From: an uncultured Lysobacteraceae bacterium
Lineage (GTDB): Bacteria > Pseudomonadota > Gammaproteobacteria > Xanthomonadales > Rhodanobacteraceae
Direction: 5' to 3'
Length of the DNA stretch: 18,819 nt
NCBI GenBank assembly: GCA_946482585.1
Contig: CAMLSI010000030.1
Coordinates: forward strand, 1-18,819
Under the pieces are notes generated by a model. It had not been told where the DNA came from. It was given only the letters and a program-made list of their open reading frames with translations, and ran no database searches. The translations under genes and the position numbers were made by a program. Shown here in pieces: positions 1-7,511 of the stretch; position 1 is the stretch's first letter, and every line of letters starts with the position of its first letter.

Positions 1-409
1 TGCCGTCCTCGCGCGCGTCGGCCCAGACGTACCAGTCGGCCTTGGGGTTGTCGCGGCTCTCGCGGCTCTGCCGGAACCACGCGTGCTCGACGGAGGTATG
101 GCTGAGCACCTGGTCGATCATGACGCGCAGACCGAGCCCATGCGCGCGTTCGAGCACGGCATCGAAATCCGCGAGCGTGCCGAACAGCGGGTCGACGTCG
201 CGGTAGTCGGCGATGTCGTACCCGAAATCGTGCATCGGCGATTTGAAGAACGGCGAAATCCAGATCGCGTCGACGCCGAGACCCGCGATGTAGTCGAGCC
301 GCGAGAGCAGGCCGGGCAGGTCGCCGATGCCGTCGCCGTTCGCGTCCTGGAAACTGCGCGGATAGACCTGGTAGATGACGGCGCCGCGCCACCACGGTAG
401 TTGACTCAT
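1..409 (-). CDS. GH13 alpha-glucosidase (GH13_23-like), N-terminal part, cut by the window edge
   Basis: Predicted cytoplasmic exo-acting alpha-glucosidase that would hydrolyse maltose and short maltodextrins to glucose. I translated 136 codons from the ATG at 409 (reverse strand) to the edge. The protein opens MSQLPWWRGAVIYQVYPRSF, the standard GH13 beginning. The calcium loop DANGDGIGD lies at residues 22-30, AIWISPFFKSPMHDFGYDIADYR at about 48-70, and conserved region I, IDQVLSHTS, at 98-106 with D99 and H104. The usual Asn of region I (DxxxNH) is Ser103, a substitution I associate with Xanthomonas/Halomonas GH13_23 enzymes. There is no signal peptide. The catalytic Asp and Glu (regions II and III) lie beyond the edge. 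A GGA about 11 nt upstream is the only ribosome-binding hint. It diverges from the TonB-dependent receptor at 785 and probably shares its regulator. Full-length relatives are about 530-560 residues, so roughly a quarter is present. Confidence 0.93.
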   Translation of the reverse strand, partial: MSQLPWWRGAVIYQVYPRSFQDANGDGIGDLPGLLSRLDYIAGLGVDAIWISPFFKSPMHDFGYDIADYRDVDPLFGTLADFDAVLERAHGLGLRVMIDQVLSHTSVEHAWFRQSRESRDNPKADWYVWADAREDG

Positions 410-494
410 GCTTGCGCGTTCCGTTGCCGTGTCTCGTTCGCCGTAGCGGTTCGGCGCGCAGCATAACGGCGCCCATGCGGGACGCACTCGCGAC

Positions 495-508
495 TGCAAT
501 CGTATTCA
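495..508. promoter_or_regulatory. Operator-like site A (TGCAATCGTATTCA)
   Basis: TGCAATC|GTATTCA has a central CpG, as LacI-family operators usually do. It matches 12 of 14 positions of the reverse complement of site B at 683-696. It lies 86 bp upstream of the alpha-glucosidase start. Both copies keep the GTATTCA half-site. The likely ligand is the LacI-family protein encoded at 10205-11248, by inference from locus content only. Confidence 0.45.
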
Positions 509-632
509 TCGCCGGCGCCGCATCGCGGCCTGCGCTCGAGTCGACGGCGTGTTCGGCGAATCCTGGCGCACTGCCGCAAGGCGCACGCGCTGCGCTCACG
601 GCGGCCGGCGAGTTCGCGATGCTGCGAACGCA

Positions 633-650
633 CACGCCGCATGCGGCGTG
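633..650. repeat. 18-bp perfect palindrome CACGCCGCATGCGGCGTG
   Basis: CACGCCGC|ATGCGGCGTG is self-complementary over all 18 positions. It sits between the two operator-like dyads in the divergent gap. As RNA it would need a loop cut out of its centre, giving about 7 bp around ATGC or a tetraloop, so a dimeric protein site is as likely as a hairpin. Its centre (AT) and sequence differ from sites A and B, so if it is an operator it belongs to another regulator. Confidence 0.45.
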
Positions 651-682
651 CGGCGGCGATGAGGTGGTGAAACGGAGCGCAA

Positions 683-696
683 TGAATACGTATGCA
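683..696. promoter_or_regulatory. Operator-like site B (TGAATACGTATGCA)
   Basis: TGAATAC|GTATGCA contains a perfect ATACGTAT core with central CpG, and its two 7-bp halves differ at a single position. It lies 89 bp upstream of the TonB-dependent receptor start, mirroring site A (86 bp from the other start). This is typical of a LacI-family operator in a sugar locus. No -35/-10 could be fixed with confidence around it. Confidence 0.5.
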
Positions 697-784
697 ATGC
701 CGTGGGCGTCGCGCGGCTTGCGCTTTACGATCCGCCGCCATTGTCGTGACTGCGCGGCGCTGCGACGCCGATCCGGGAGGGGAG

Positions 785-3541
785 ATGCGCTTGAACAAGA
801 ACCTGTTGACGGTCGCCATGCTCGCTGCGCTGCAGAGTGCGACGGCGTTCGCGGCCACCGAAGCCGACGCGGGGCCCGCTGATGCAGCGCCGGCCGATGC
901 GGCCGCGGCGGCGGACACCGACGTGCTCGAGAGCGTGAACGTGACGGCGAATCGCCGCGTGCAGAGCATCCAGGAGTATGCCGGCACGATCCAGAGCTTC
1001 AGCGGCGAGCTCGTCGAAAAGCTCGGCATCAATACGGATTTCACGAATCTGCAGACGGCCGTGCCCGGGCTGCAGATCACGCGCCAGGAAGGCAAGTACG
1101 AGATCTTCCTGCGTGGCATCGGCGCGGCCGATTCCGATTTCTCGTCCGATCCTTCGGTCGCGACTTACTACAACGGCGTCTACCTGCCGCGCCCGCGCTC
1201 GATCGGCCCGATGTTCTTCGACGTCGAGCGCATCGAAGTGAACAAGGGCCCGCAGGGCACAGTGCGCGGGCGCAACGCGACCGGCGGCGCGATCAACATC
1301 ATTCCGAACCGGCCCGAACTCGGTGCCTTCAATGGCAGCGTCAAGATCGGGTTCGGCGACTATGACGCGCGCACGCAGGAAGGGGTCGTCAACATCCCGC
1401 TCGGCGAGACGGTCGCGCTGCGCGCCGCGCTGTTCGCGGAGAAGCACGATTCGTATTACAACAATGCGTACCCGGCGAGCTTCGAACCGCCCGGCGCCGT
1501 CGACAACCAGGCCGCGCGCGTGTCGCTGCTGTGGCAGCCGAACGAGCAGTTCAGCGCGAATGTCATGATCGACCGCGTGGCCGAGGACGGCAGCGGCGAT
1601 CCCGGCGTATTCGCGAACCGCGCGCTCGCGGCCGGCTACGACATCGACGATATCGACGATCCCTACACGCAGTACTTCCGCACGCAGGGCGAGACCGACA
1701 ACGACATCAAGGGCATCGCGACCACGCTGACCTACGATTTCGGCGCGTTCGCGGTCGAATACAACGGCGCCTACCGCGAATACGATTTCTACAACCGCAA
1801 CGCCTCGCGCGAATGGCAGCTCGGCTTCCGCTATCCCGGCAGCGAGGTGGAGGCGTATCACAATCCGGAACGCCTGCGCTGGAACGACACGTTCTACCAG
1901 GCCGAGAAATCGAGCTCGACGATCAACGAACTGCGCTTCTACGGCGAGACCGATCACCTGATCTGGTCGGCCGGCGGTTTCTTCTTCGGCGAGAAGTACG
2001 ACTATCTGTCCTGGGACGTCGGCAACGGCTACTTCGGCGACTGCGACTGGTGGCAGCCCGGCACGATCTGCGCGTGGCAGGACGGCCTCGGCGGCGAGAA
2101 CCGCGGCGACGATTCGCGCGTGCGCTCCAACGCTGCGTATGCGGATTTCACGTTCAAGCTCACCGATGCGTTCCGCGTGATAGGCGGATTGCGCTACACC
2201 GACGACAAGAAGACCGCGCGCGAATCGAACATGAAGTATCAGTTCGTGATTCCCGAAGCGCTGTTCGCCGATTTCGGCCTCGACGTGAACACGCTGACGA
2301 ATCCGTACACGACCGGCCTGATCCTCGGTTCCAGCGGTTTCGTGCTGCAGAGTCCGGGCGGCCGCACCCTGCACGATCCGCGCATCTGCAACGGCTTCGA
2401 TCCGGCGACGATCACCTGCAACGGCGGCACGAACAACTCGGTCGACTACTTCATCGACGGCATACAGAGCTTCGGCTTCCAGGACAACTGGGACGAATTC
2501 CTGCGCCGCTATCGCGACCAGATCGACGTGATCATCCGCTCGGATTTCCCCGGCGGCCGCAGCACGAACGTCTACAAGGACGACTACGTCGACTGGCGCG
2601 CCGGCATCGAGTACGACCTCGCCGACCGCTCGATGCTGTATGCGACCGTTTCCACGGGCACGCGTTCGGGCGGCATCAACCGGCCGCTGGTGCTCAGCAA
2701 CGGCACCGTGCTCGCGCGCACCTGGAAGCCCGAGGAACTGACCTCGTACGAAGTCGGCATCAAGAACGATCTGCGCTGGGGCGATCTGCCGCTGCGTCTC
2801 AACGGCGCGCTGTTCTATTACGACTACCAGAACAAGGTCGTGCAGAACCTCATCGCCGTGCCCGCGCCGACGCCGACGAATCCGGCTGCGACCGTGCTGC
2901 AGGTGTTCAGCGACAACGCGGCCAACGCCGAAGTCAGGGGCCTCGAATTCGAGGCCGGGCTGCACTGGCGCAACGGTCTGGACCTGAGCCTGAACTACGA
3001 CTACCTCGATGCGACGTTCAAGAACTCCTACATTCTCGACACGCGCGGCAACAACCTCATCGTGCCGATCGGCGGCAATCGCCTGCCGAACACTTCCAAG
3101 CACAACCTCAATCTGCAGCTGAGCCAGACCGTGGATCTCGACTGGGGCGCGGTGCGCGCGTTCGACTGGACCGTGAACATGCTGTATCGCTCGGACTTCT
3201 TCCTGACCGCGTTCAACAACCGCGGCTTCGGCCGCGACGCGGGCGGCAATGTGATCGAGATTCCGCTCGCGCAGATGGCCGTCAACAATGGCTCGAATCC
3301 GGCGCAGGCGGGTCCGGCCGCGAACGGCCTCGCGCTGCAGGACACGGTCGACGGCTTCACCATCTTCAACGTATCCGCGGGACTCACGATGGGATCGGAA
3401 GACCAGTACCGTCTGTCGGCCTATGTTTCCAACCTCACCGACAAGGCGTTCTCGGGCAAGGGGTTCATCAACGACTCGGTGAACCTGCGCTACCTCAACA
3501 CGCCGCGCACGTACGGGGTACAGTTCGCGGCGAAGTTCTGA
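785..3541 (+). CDS. TonB-dependent outer-membrane receptor, probably malto-oligosaccharide uptake
   Basis: A 918-residue TonB-dependent receptor. The ATG at 785 is preceded directly by a strong GGGAGGGGAG ribosome-binding stretch, and a signal peptide follows (MRLNKNLLTVAMLAALQSAT then AFA, likely cleaved after residue 23). The frame is open for 31 codons upstream, but that extension would place charged residues before the signal peptide. After an Ala/Asp/Pro-rich linker (about 26-45) comes a TonB-box-like stretch, LESVNVTA (48-55). The plug domain follows, with hallmark FLRGIGAADSDF, ERIEVNKGPQGTVRGRNATGG and AINIIPNRP segments up to about 205. A long barrel with many aromatic strands ends in a C-terminal Phe (GVQFAAKF), as expected for BAM-dependent insertion. 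The substrate is inferred from the adjacent permease, amylase and glucosidase. The plug resembles the broad FecA-like family, so a different ligand cannot be excluded by sequence. Confidence 0.93.
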   Translation: MRLNKNLLTVAMLAALQSATAFAATEADAGPADAAPADAAAAADTDVLESVNVTANRRVQSIQEYAGTIQSFSGELVEKLGINTDFTNLQTAVPGLQITRQEGKYEIFLRGIGAADSDFSSDPSVATYYNGVYLPRPRSIGPMFFDVERIEVNKGPQGTVRGRNATGGAINIIPNRPELGAFNGSVKIGFGDYDARTQEGVVNIPLGETVALRAALFAEKHDSYYNNAYPASFEPPGAVDNQAARVSLLWQPNEQFSANVMIDRVAEDGSGDPGVFANRALAAGYDIDDIDDPYTQYFRTQGETDNDIKGIATTLTYDFGAFAVEYNGAYREYDFYNRNASREWQLGFRYPGSEVEAYHNPERLRWNDTFYQAEKSSSTINELRFYGETDHLIWSAGGFFFGEKYDYLSWDVGNGYFGDCDWWQPGTICAWQDGLGGENRGDDSRVRSNAAYADFTFKLTDAFRVIGGLRYTDDKKTARESNMKYQFVIPEALFADFGLDVNTLTNPYTTGLILGSSGFVLQSPGGRTLHDPRICNGFDPATITCNGGTNNSVDYFIDGIQSFGFQDNWDEFLRRYRDQIDVIIRSDFPGGRSTNVYKDDYVDWRAGIEYDLADRSMLYATVSTGTRSGGINRPLVLSNGTVLARTWKPEELTSYEVGIKNDLRWGDLPLRLNGALFYYDYQNKVVQNLIAVPAPTPTNPAATVLQVFSDNAANAEVRGLEFEAGLHWRNGLDLSLNYDYLDATFKNSYILDTRGNNLIVPIGGNRLPNTSKHNLNLQLSQTVDLDWGAVRAFDWTVNMLYRSDFFLTAFNNRGFGRDAGGNVIEIPLAQMAVNNGSNPAQAGPAANGLALQDTVDGFTIFNVSAGLTMGSEDQYRLSAYVSNLTDKAFSGKGFINDSVNLRYLNTPRTYGVQFAAKF

Positions 3542-3560
3542 GCGCCGATCATGCTCTTCT

Positions 3561-3595
3561 CTTCAAGTGGAGCGAGACAAGCCCTCCGCTTGAAG
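3561..3595 (+). repeat. Intercistronic stem-loop (12-bp arms, 11-nt loop)
   Basis: CTTCAAGTGGAG (3561-3572) pairs with CTCCGCTTGAAG (3584-3595) over 12 positions with one G-U pair, around an 11-nt loop. It begins 20 nt after the receptor stop and is followed by GGGGAGGATTT rather than a T-run, so it is a weak terminator at best. It fits an mRNA 3'-end stabiliser or partial terminator between the receptor and the permease, or a REP-like extragenic palindrome. Confidence 0.6.
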
Positions 3596-3638
3596 GGGGA
3601 GGATTTCCAGGCTGAGTTCAACGCATGATCGCCAGGGC

Positions 3639-5141
3639 ATGACAGCGCAAATCCCGACTCTCCGCGAAAGGCCGCCGCTTTCCTTCTGGCAGATCTGGAA
3701 TCTCTGCTTCGGATTCCTCGGCATCCAGTTCGGCTTCGCGCTGCAGAACGCGAACGTGAGCCGGATCTTCCAGACGCTCGGCGCGCCGCTCGACGACGTG
3801 CCGCTGCTCTGGATCGCGGCGCCGCTGACTGGGCTGGTCGTGCAGCCCGTCGTCGGTTATCTGTCGGATCGTACCTGGACGCGGCTCGGCCGGCGGCGGC
3901 CGTACTTCCTCGTCGGCGCCGTACTCGCGTCGCTCGCGCTGTTCGCGATGCCGCATTCGCCGGCGCTATGGATCGCGGCGGGCCTGCTCTGGGTGCTCGA
4001 CGCATCGATCAATATCGCGATGGAACCGTTCCGCGCCTTCGTCGGTGATCAGCTGCCGGGCACGCAGCGCGCCCGCGGCTATGCATTGCAGAGTTTCTTC
4101 ATCGGCCTCGGCGCGGTCGTCGCGAGCGCGTTGCCCTGGCTCTTCACGCGCGCGGGTGTCGCGAACACGGCCGCGGCCGGTGTTGTGCCCGACGCCGTGC
4201 GCTATGCGTTCTACGCCGGCGGCGCGGTGCTGCTGCTCGCGGTCGGATGGACCGTGCTGCGCACGCGCGAGCGGACGATGGACGAACTCGTCGCGACCGA
4301 TACGGCACCGCTGGAAGCCGCCTCGACACGGCCGCAGCCGCAGCGCCGCCGCAACGGCGCGCTCGCGCTCGCGGCGGGCGTCGCCGGTGGCGCACTCGTG
4401 CTGCACTACGCGCTCGATCGGCAATTGTTGCTGCTCTGCGGCGGACTCGGCGTCTACGGCGCGGCGCAGCTCGCGTTGGCAGGCCGCCGCGGCAGCGGCA
4501 TGGCCGCGCAGATCCTCGCCGACCTCGACGGCATGCCGGCCGCGATGCGCCGTCTGGCCGTCGTGCAATTCTTCTCGTGGTTCGCATTGTTCGCGATGTG
4601 GATCTATACGACGCCGGCGGTCGCGCGACACCACTTCGGCGCGGCCGACGCGCAATCGGCCGCGTACAACAGCGGCGCCGACTGGGTCGGGGTCCTGTTC
4701 GCAGCCTACAACGGGTTCGCGATGCTCGCCGCGCTCGTGATCGCGCCGCTCGCAAAGCGCTGCGGCGCCCGGGCGACGCACATGGCGAACCTCGCGCTCG
4801 GTGCGGCCGGACTCGCAGGCATCGGGCTCGTGCGCGATCCGGACTGGCTGCTCGCCTGCATGATCGGCGTGGGCTTCGCCTGGGCATCGATCCTGTCGCT
4901 GCCCTACGCCTTGCTCGCCGACAGCCTGCCCGCGCGCAAGATGGGCGTCTACATGGGCATCTTCAACATCTTCATCGTGCTGCCGCAGCTCGTCGCGGCG
5001 ACCGTGCTCGGGTTTCTGCTGAAGACGTTTTTCGGTGCCGATCCGCTGCACGCGCTCCACCTCGGCGCCGCGAGCCTGCTGCTCGCCGCCGCGTGCATGC
5101 TGCGCGTGCGTGCCGTACCCGCGGCGGCGGTGATGCCGTGA
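3639..5141 (+). CDS. MFS sugar permease (SLC45/MalY-like, predicted maltose/maltodextrin transporter)
   Basis: A 500-residue inner-membrane permease with about 12 hydrophobic helices split by a hydrophilic central loop (about 220-240, rich in Arg/Pro/Gln). Family signatures are GYLSDRTWTRLGRRRPY (73-89), the loop 2-3 motif, and DASINIAMEPFRAFVGD (121-137), the Asn/Pro/Arg motif of SLC45-type disaccharide carriers. Relatives in TonB-dependent maltodextrin loci (Caulobacter MalY) move maltose or maltodextrin across the inner membrane. That role is inferred here from family and neighbours. The start is the ATG at 3639, 97 nt after the receptor stop, with only a weak AGG before it. It overlaps the stop of a five-codon upstream frame (3625-3642). 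The stop overlaps the start of the amylase gene (GTGA at 5138-5141), so those two are probably translationally coupled. Confidence 0.9.
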   Translation: MTAQIPTLRERPPLSFWQIWNLCFGFLGIQFGFALQNANVSRIFQTLGAPLDDVPLLWIAAPLTGLVVQPVVGYLSDRTWTRLGRRRPYFLVGAVLASLALFAMPHSPALWIAAGLLWVLDASINIAMEPFRAFVGDQLPGTQRARGYALQSFFIGLGAVVASALPWLFTRAGVANTAAAGVVPDAVRYAFYAGGAVLLLAVGWTVLRTRERTMDELVATDTAPLEAASTRPQPQRRRNGALALAAGVAGGALVLHYALDRQLLLLCGGLGVYGAAQLALAGRRGSGMAAQILADLDGMPAAMRRLAVVQFFSWFALFAMWIYTTPAVARHHFGAADAQSAAYNSGADWVGVLFAAYNGFAMLAALVIAPLAKRCGARATHMANLALGAAGLAGIGLVRDPDWLLACMIGVGFAWASILSLPYALLADSLPARKMGVYMGIFNIFIVLPQLVAATVLGFLLKTFFGADPLHALHLGAASLLLAAACMLRVRAVPAAAVMP

Positions 5142-6823
5142 CTGCGCTGCGATGCGGCGTGGCGGGGGCGCTCGCGCTGTCGCTGCTGTCGGGCGGCTGC
5201 GCCGTGCGCGGCCCCGCGCGCGAGTACTACGGCACGGCCGCGCCGTTCGCGTCCGATGCGGTGTATTTCGTCGTGACCGACCGCTTCGTCAACGGCGATC
5301 TCGCCAATGACCATCGCGACCAGGCGGCGGGACCGTGGCACAGTTTCGACCGCGTCATCCTCGGTCCCGATGCGCAGACCGACAACATCGGCTATCTCGG
5401 CGGAGACCTGCGCGGCGTGCTCGACAATGCCGGCTACGTGCGCGATCTCGGCTTTTCGGCCGTGTGGATCACGCCGATCGTCGACAATCCCGATGCGGCC
5501 TTCAGCGGCGGCGATGCGCCGAGCTGGGGCAGCCTTTGGACCGATCGCGGCAAGACCGGCTATCACGGCTACTGGGGCATGAACTTCTATCGCGCCGACG
5601 AGCATCTCGTGAGCCGCGATCTCGATTTCGCGGCATTCACGCGCGGCATGCACGCGCAGGGACTCAAGGTCGTGCTCGACATCGTCGCGAATCACGGCTC
5701 GCCCGCGTTCGGCATGGAGCCGCGACTGCCGGGCTTCGGCCAGATCTTCGCCGCGGACGGAAGCCTGGTCGCCGACCACCAGAACCTACCGCCGGCCCAG
5801 CTCGATCCGGCGCACGTGCCGCTGCATCGGTTTTACAAGCGCGAGAGCGAGCTCGCGCAATTGTCGAACTTCGACGACGCCTCGCCCGAGGTGCTCGACT
5901 ATCTCGCCGGCGCCTATCTCCAGTGGATCGATCAGGGCGCCGACGCCTTTCGCATCGACACGGTGAGCCTGATGCCGCCGGCGTTCTGGCAGCGCTTCGC
6001 CGATCGCATCCGCGCGAAGCATCCGGGCTTCTTCCTGTTCGGCGAAGCGTTCAACTACGACGCCGCCGTCGTCGCGCAGTACACCCGGCCCGGCGGCGGC
6101 GAGATGTCGGTACTCGATTTTCCGCTGAAGCAGCGTATCGCCGCGCTGATGGAGCAGCCCGGCAGCGACTACGCCGATCTGCTGCCGGCGCTGCATCTGA
6201 CGAACGGGCCGTACCGCAATCCGTACGAGCTGATGACCTTCTACGACAACCACGACATGGCGCGCCTGAATGCGGGCGACGCGGGTTTCATCGATGCGAA
6301 CAATTTGCTTTTTACCCTGCGCGGCATTCCGGTCGTCTATTACGGTTCCGAGGTCGGCTTCATGCGCGGCCGCGCCGAGCATGCCGGCAACCGCAACTAT
6401 TTCGGCCAGGAACGCGTCGACGCGGCGAAAGACTCGGCGATCCACGCCAACCTGCGCCGCATCGCGCACGTACGTGCCCGGTCGCCGGCGCTGCAGCGCG
6501 GGCTGCAGGTCGATCTCGAGTTCTCGGGCGACCGCGCCGCGTTCTATCGCGTCTACCAGCGTGGCGAGACGCAGCAGATCGCACTCGTGCTGCTGAACAA
6601 GGGCGACAGGCCGCAAACGTTCGCGACCGGGCGCTGGCTGCAGCCCGGACGCTGGCGTTCCGCGCTGGACACGCGCACGCAGCTGGTCGCGCGCGGCGGC
6701 ACGCTCGTCACCGACGTACCGGCGCACGGCGTCGAGGTCTGGCTGCTCGATGCCGCCGTCACGCAGCCGGCGCTGCGCGCGGAGCTCGATCGTCTGATGA
6801 CTGCAGAGTCCCGCCGCCCGTAG
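5138..6823 (+). CDS. GH13 alpha-amylase, exported, possible lipoprotein
   Basis: A 561-residue endo-acting alpha-amylase family protein that should trim maltodextrins in the periplasm or at the outer membrane. The start is the GTG at 5138, overlapping the permease stop by 4 nt; the nearby ATG at 5132 runs straight into a stop. The first 21 residues form a short basic, hydrophobic signal ending LLSGGC, so Cys21 is a candidate lipid-attachment site, although the lipobox is imperfect (Ser at -3). All four GH13 catalytic regions are present: DIVANH (181-186); AFRIDTV with Arg272 and nucleophile Asp274; LFGEAF with acid/base Glu303; FYDNHD with Asp373. VYFVVTDRFVNGD near residue 42 is typical of the N-terminal barrel strand. 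The C-terminal ~90 residues look like the beta domain C. A cyclomaltodextrinase or maltogenic enzyme is possible; the exact specificity cannot be read. Confidence 0.92.
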   Translation: MTALRCGVAGALALSLLSGGCAVRGPAREYYGTAAPFASDAVYFVVTDRFVNGDLANDHRDQAAGPWHSFDRVILGPDAQTDNIGYLGGDLRGVLDNAGYVRDLGFSAVWITPIVDNPDAAFSGGDAPSWGSLWTDRGKTGYHGYWGMNFYRADEHLVSRDLDFAAFTRGMHAQGLKVVLDIVANHGSPAFGMEPRLPGFGQIFAADGSLVADHQNLPPAQLDPAHVPLHRFYKRESELAQLSNFDDASPEVLDYLAGAYLQWIDQGADAFRIDTVSLMPPAFWQRFADRIRAKHPGFFLFGEAFNYDAAVVAQYTRPGGGEMSVLDFPLKQRIAALMEQPGSDYADLLPALHLTNGPYRNPYELMTFYDNHDMARLNAGDAGFIDANNLLFTLRGIPVVYYGSEVGFMRGRAEHAGNRNYFGQERVDAAKDSAIHANLRRIAHVRARSPALQRGLQVDLEFSGDRAAFYRVYQRGETQQIALVLLNKGDRPQTFATGRWLQPGRWRSALDTRTQLVARGGTLVTDVPAHGVEVWLLDAAVTQPALRAELDRLMTAESRRP

Positions 6824-6844
6824 AAGCCATCGCTGCTGCGCTGG

Positions 6845-6907
6845 CCGGTAGCAGGAGAGCGGGGTACCGGAAACGGCGTCGAGCGCGCTGCCGCAACCGC
6901 TAGCGGT
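6845..6907. terminator. Possible bidirectional terminator region (two small dyads)
   Basis: Between the convergent amylase (stop 6823) and cytochrome (stop 6972) genes there is a CCGGTA (6845-6850)/TACCGG (6865-6870) dyad and a perfect 12-bp palindrome ACCGCTAGCGGT (6896-6907). Neither has a T-run, so intrinsic termination is doubtful. The rest of this 148-bp gap shows nothing recognisable. Confidence 0.25.
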
Positions 6908-6971
6908 GAGTCGACGGGCTGCGCACCCGCCAGACGATCGAAGGCGCATGCGGTGCACGCAGCCGCGCCGC

Positions 6972-7511
6972 TCATTCTCGCCGCCCGAACCCCGCCATGC
7001 GCGAAAACACGCCGTCGCGCCGCACCCATGCATGAAACAGCGCCGCCGCGACATGCATCAACACCGTCAGGAACAACAACCGCGCCAACCATCCGTGCGC
7101 ATCGCGCAAATAGGCGTACACGGTCGCATCCGGCGACACGATGGCCGGCAGCCGCACCGAGCCGAACATCTCGACCGGATAACCTCCTGCCGAAACCATC
7201 GCCCAGCCGATCAGCGGCATCGCCAGCATCAGTGCATACAGCAGCCCGTGGGATGCGTGCGCGGCGAGAACCTGCCATCGCGGCAGATCGGCCGGCAGCG
7301 CCGGCGGCGAGCGCCGCAGGCGATTGGCCAGGCGCAGCACCGCGAGCACCAGAACGGCGATGCCGAGCGGCCGATGCAAGTCGATCAGCCACGGCCGTTG
7401 CGACACCGACGCCACCATGCCGACACCGACGAACAGCATCGCGACGATCATCGCCGCCATCGTCCAATGCAGAACGCGCGCCGCAAGGTTGTAGCGATCA
7501 TCGGCGCTCAT
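6972..7511 (-). CDS. Cytochrome b561 family (CybB-like) di-haem membrane protein
   Basis: A 179-residue protein with four predicted transmembrane helices (about 13-33, 47-63, 86-106, 142-163). It belongs to the bacterial b561 family that carries two b haems and moves electrons between quinol and a periplasmic acceptor. Candidate haem-ligand histidines are His15 (LHWTM), His46 (DLHRPLG), His139 (DAHGW) and His153 (LMHVA). The ATG at 7511 overlaps the TGA of the upstream peroxidase gene by 4 nt (ATGA), and a GGGAG lies 8 nt upstream, so the pair forms one transcription and translation unit. Context suggests it reduces the peroxidase. A cytochrome acting independently, for example as a superoxide:quinone oxidoreductase like CybB, is the main alternative. 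Confidence 0.92.
   Translation of the reverse strand: MSADDRYNLAARVLHWTMAAMIVAMLFVGVGMVASVSQRPWLIDLHRPLGIAVLVLAVLRLANRLRRSPPALPADLPRWQVLAAHASHGLLYALMLAMPLIGWAMVSAGGYPVEMFGSVRLPAIVSPDATVYAYLRDAHGWLARLLFLTVLMHVAAALFHAWVRRDGVFSRMAGFGRRE

Larger units (their letters stand above)
410..784. promoter_or_regulatory. Divergent control region between alpha-glucosidase and TonB-dependent receptor
   Basis: This 375-bp non-coding gap lies between two outward-facing start codons (409 and 785) and should hold promoters for both transcripts. I see no convincing sigma-70 -35/-10 pair. The visible structure is two related imperfect dyads (495-508 and 683-696) and an 18-bp perfect palindrome (633-650), listed separately. 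Open frames crossing the gap look like by-products of high GC: none has a ribosome-binding site or a recognisable product. Confidence 0.6.

Noticed and set aside
725..3103. 792-codon open frame antisense to the TonB-dependent receptor
   Set aside because: It mirrors the codon structure of a clear receptor gene in GC-rich DNA, and its product is low-complexity Arg/Val/Ala/Glu with no family features.
1531..3615. 694-codon plus-strand frame within the receptor gene
   Set aside because: Out-of-frame reading of the receptor with an Arg-rich product; no ribosome-binding site.
6824..6971. Small gene or RNA between amylase and cytochrome genes
   Set aside because: Only weak dyads without T-runs are visible; there is no reading frame with a ribosome-binding site and no tRNA-like fold.
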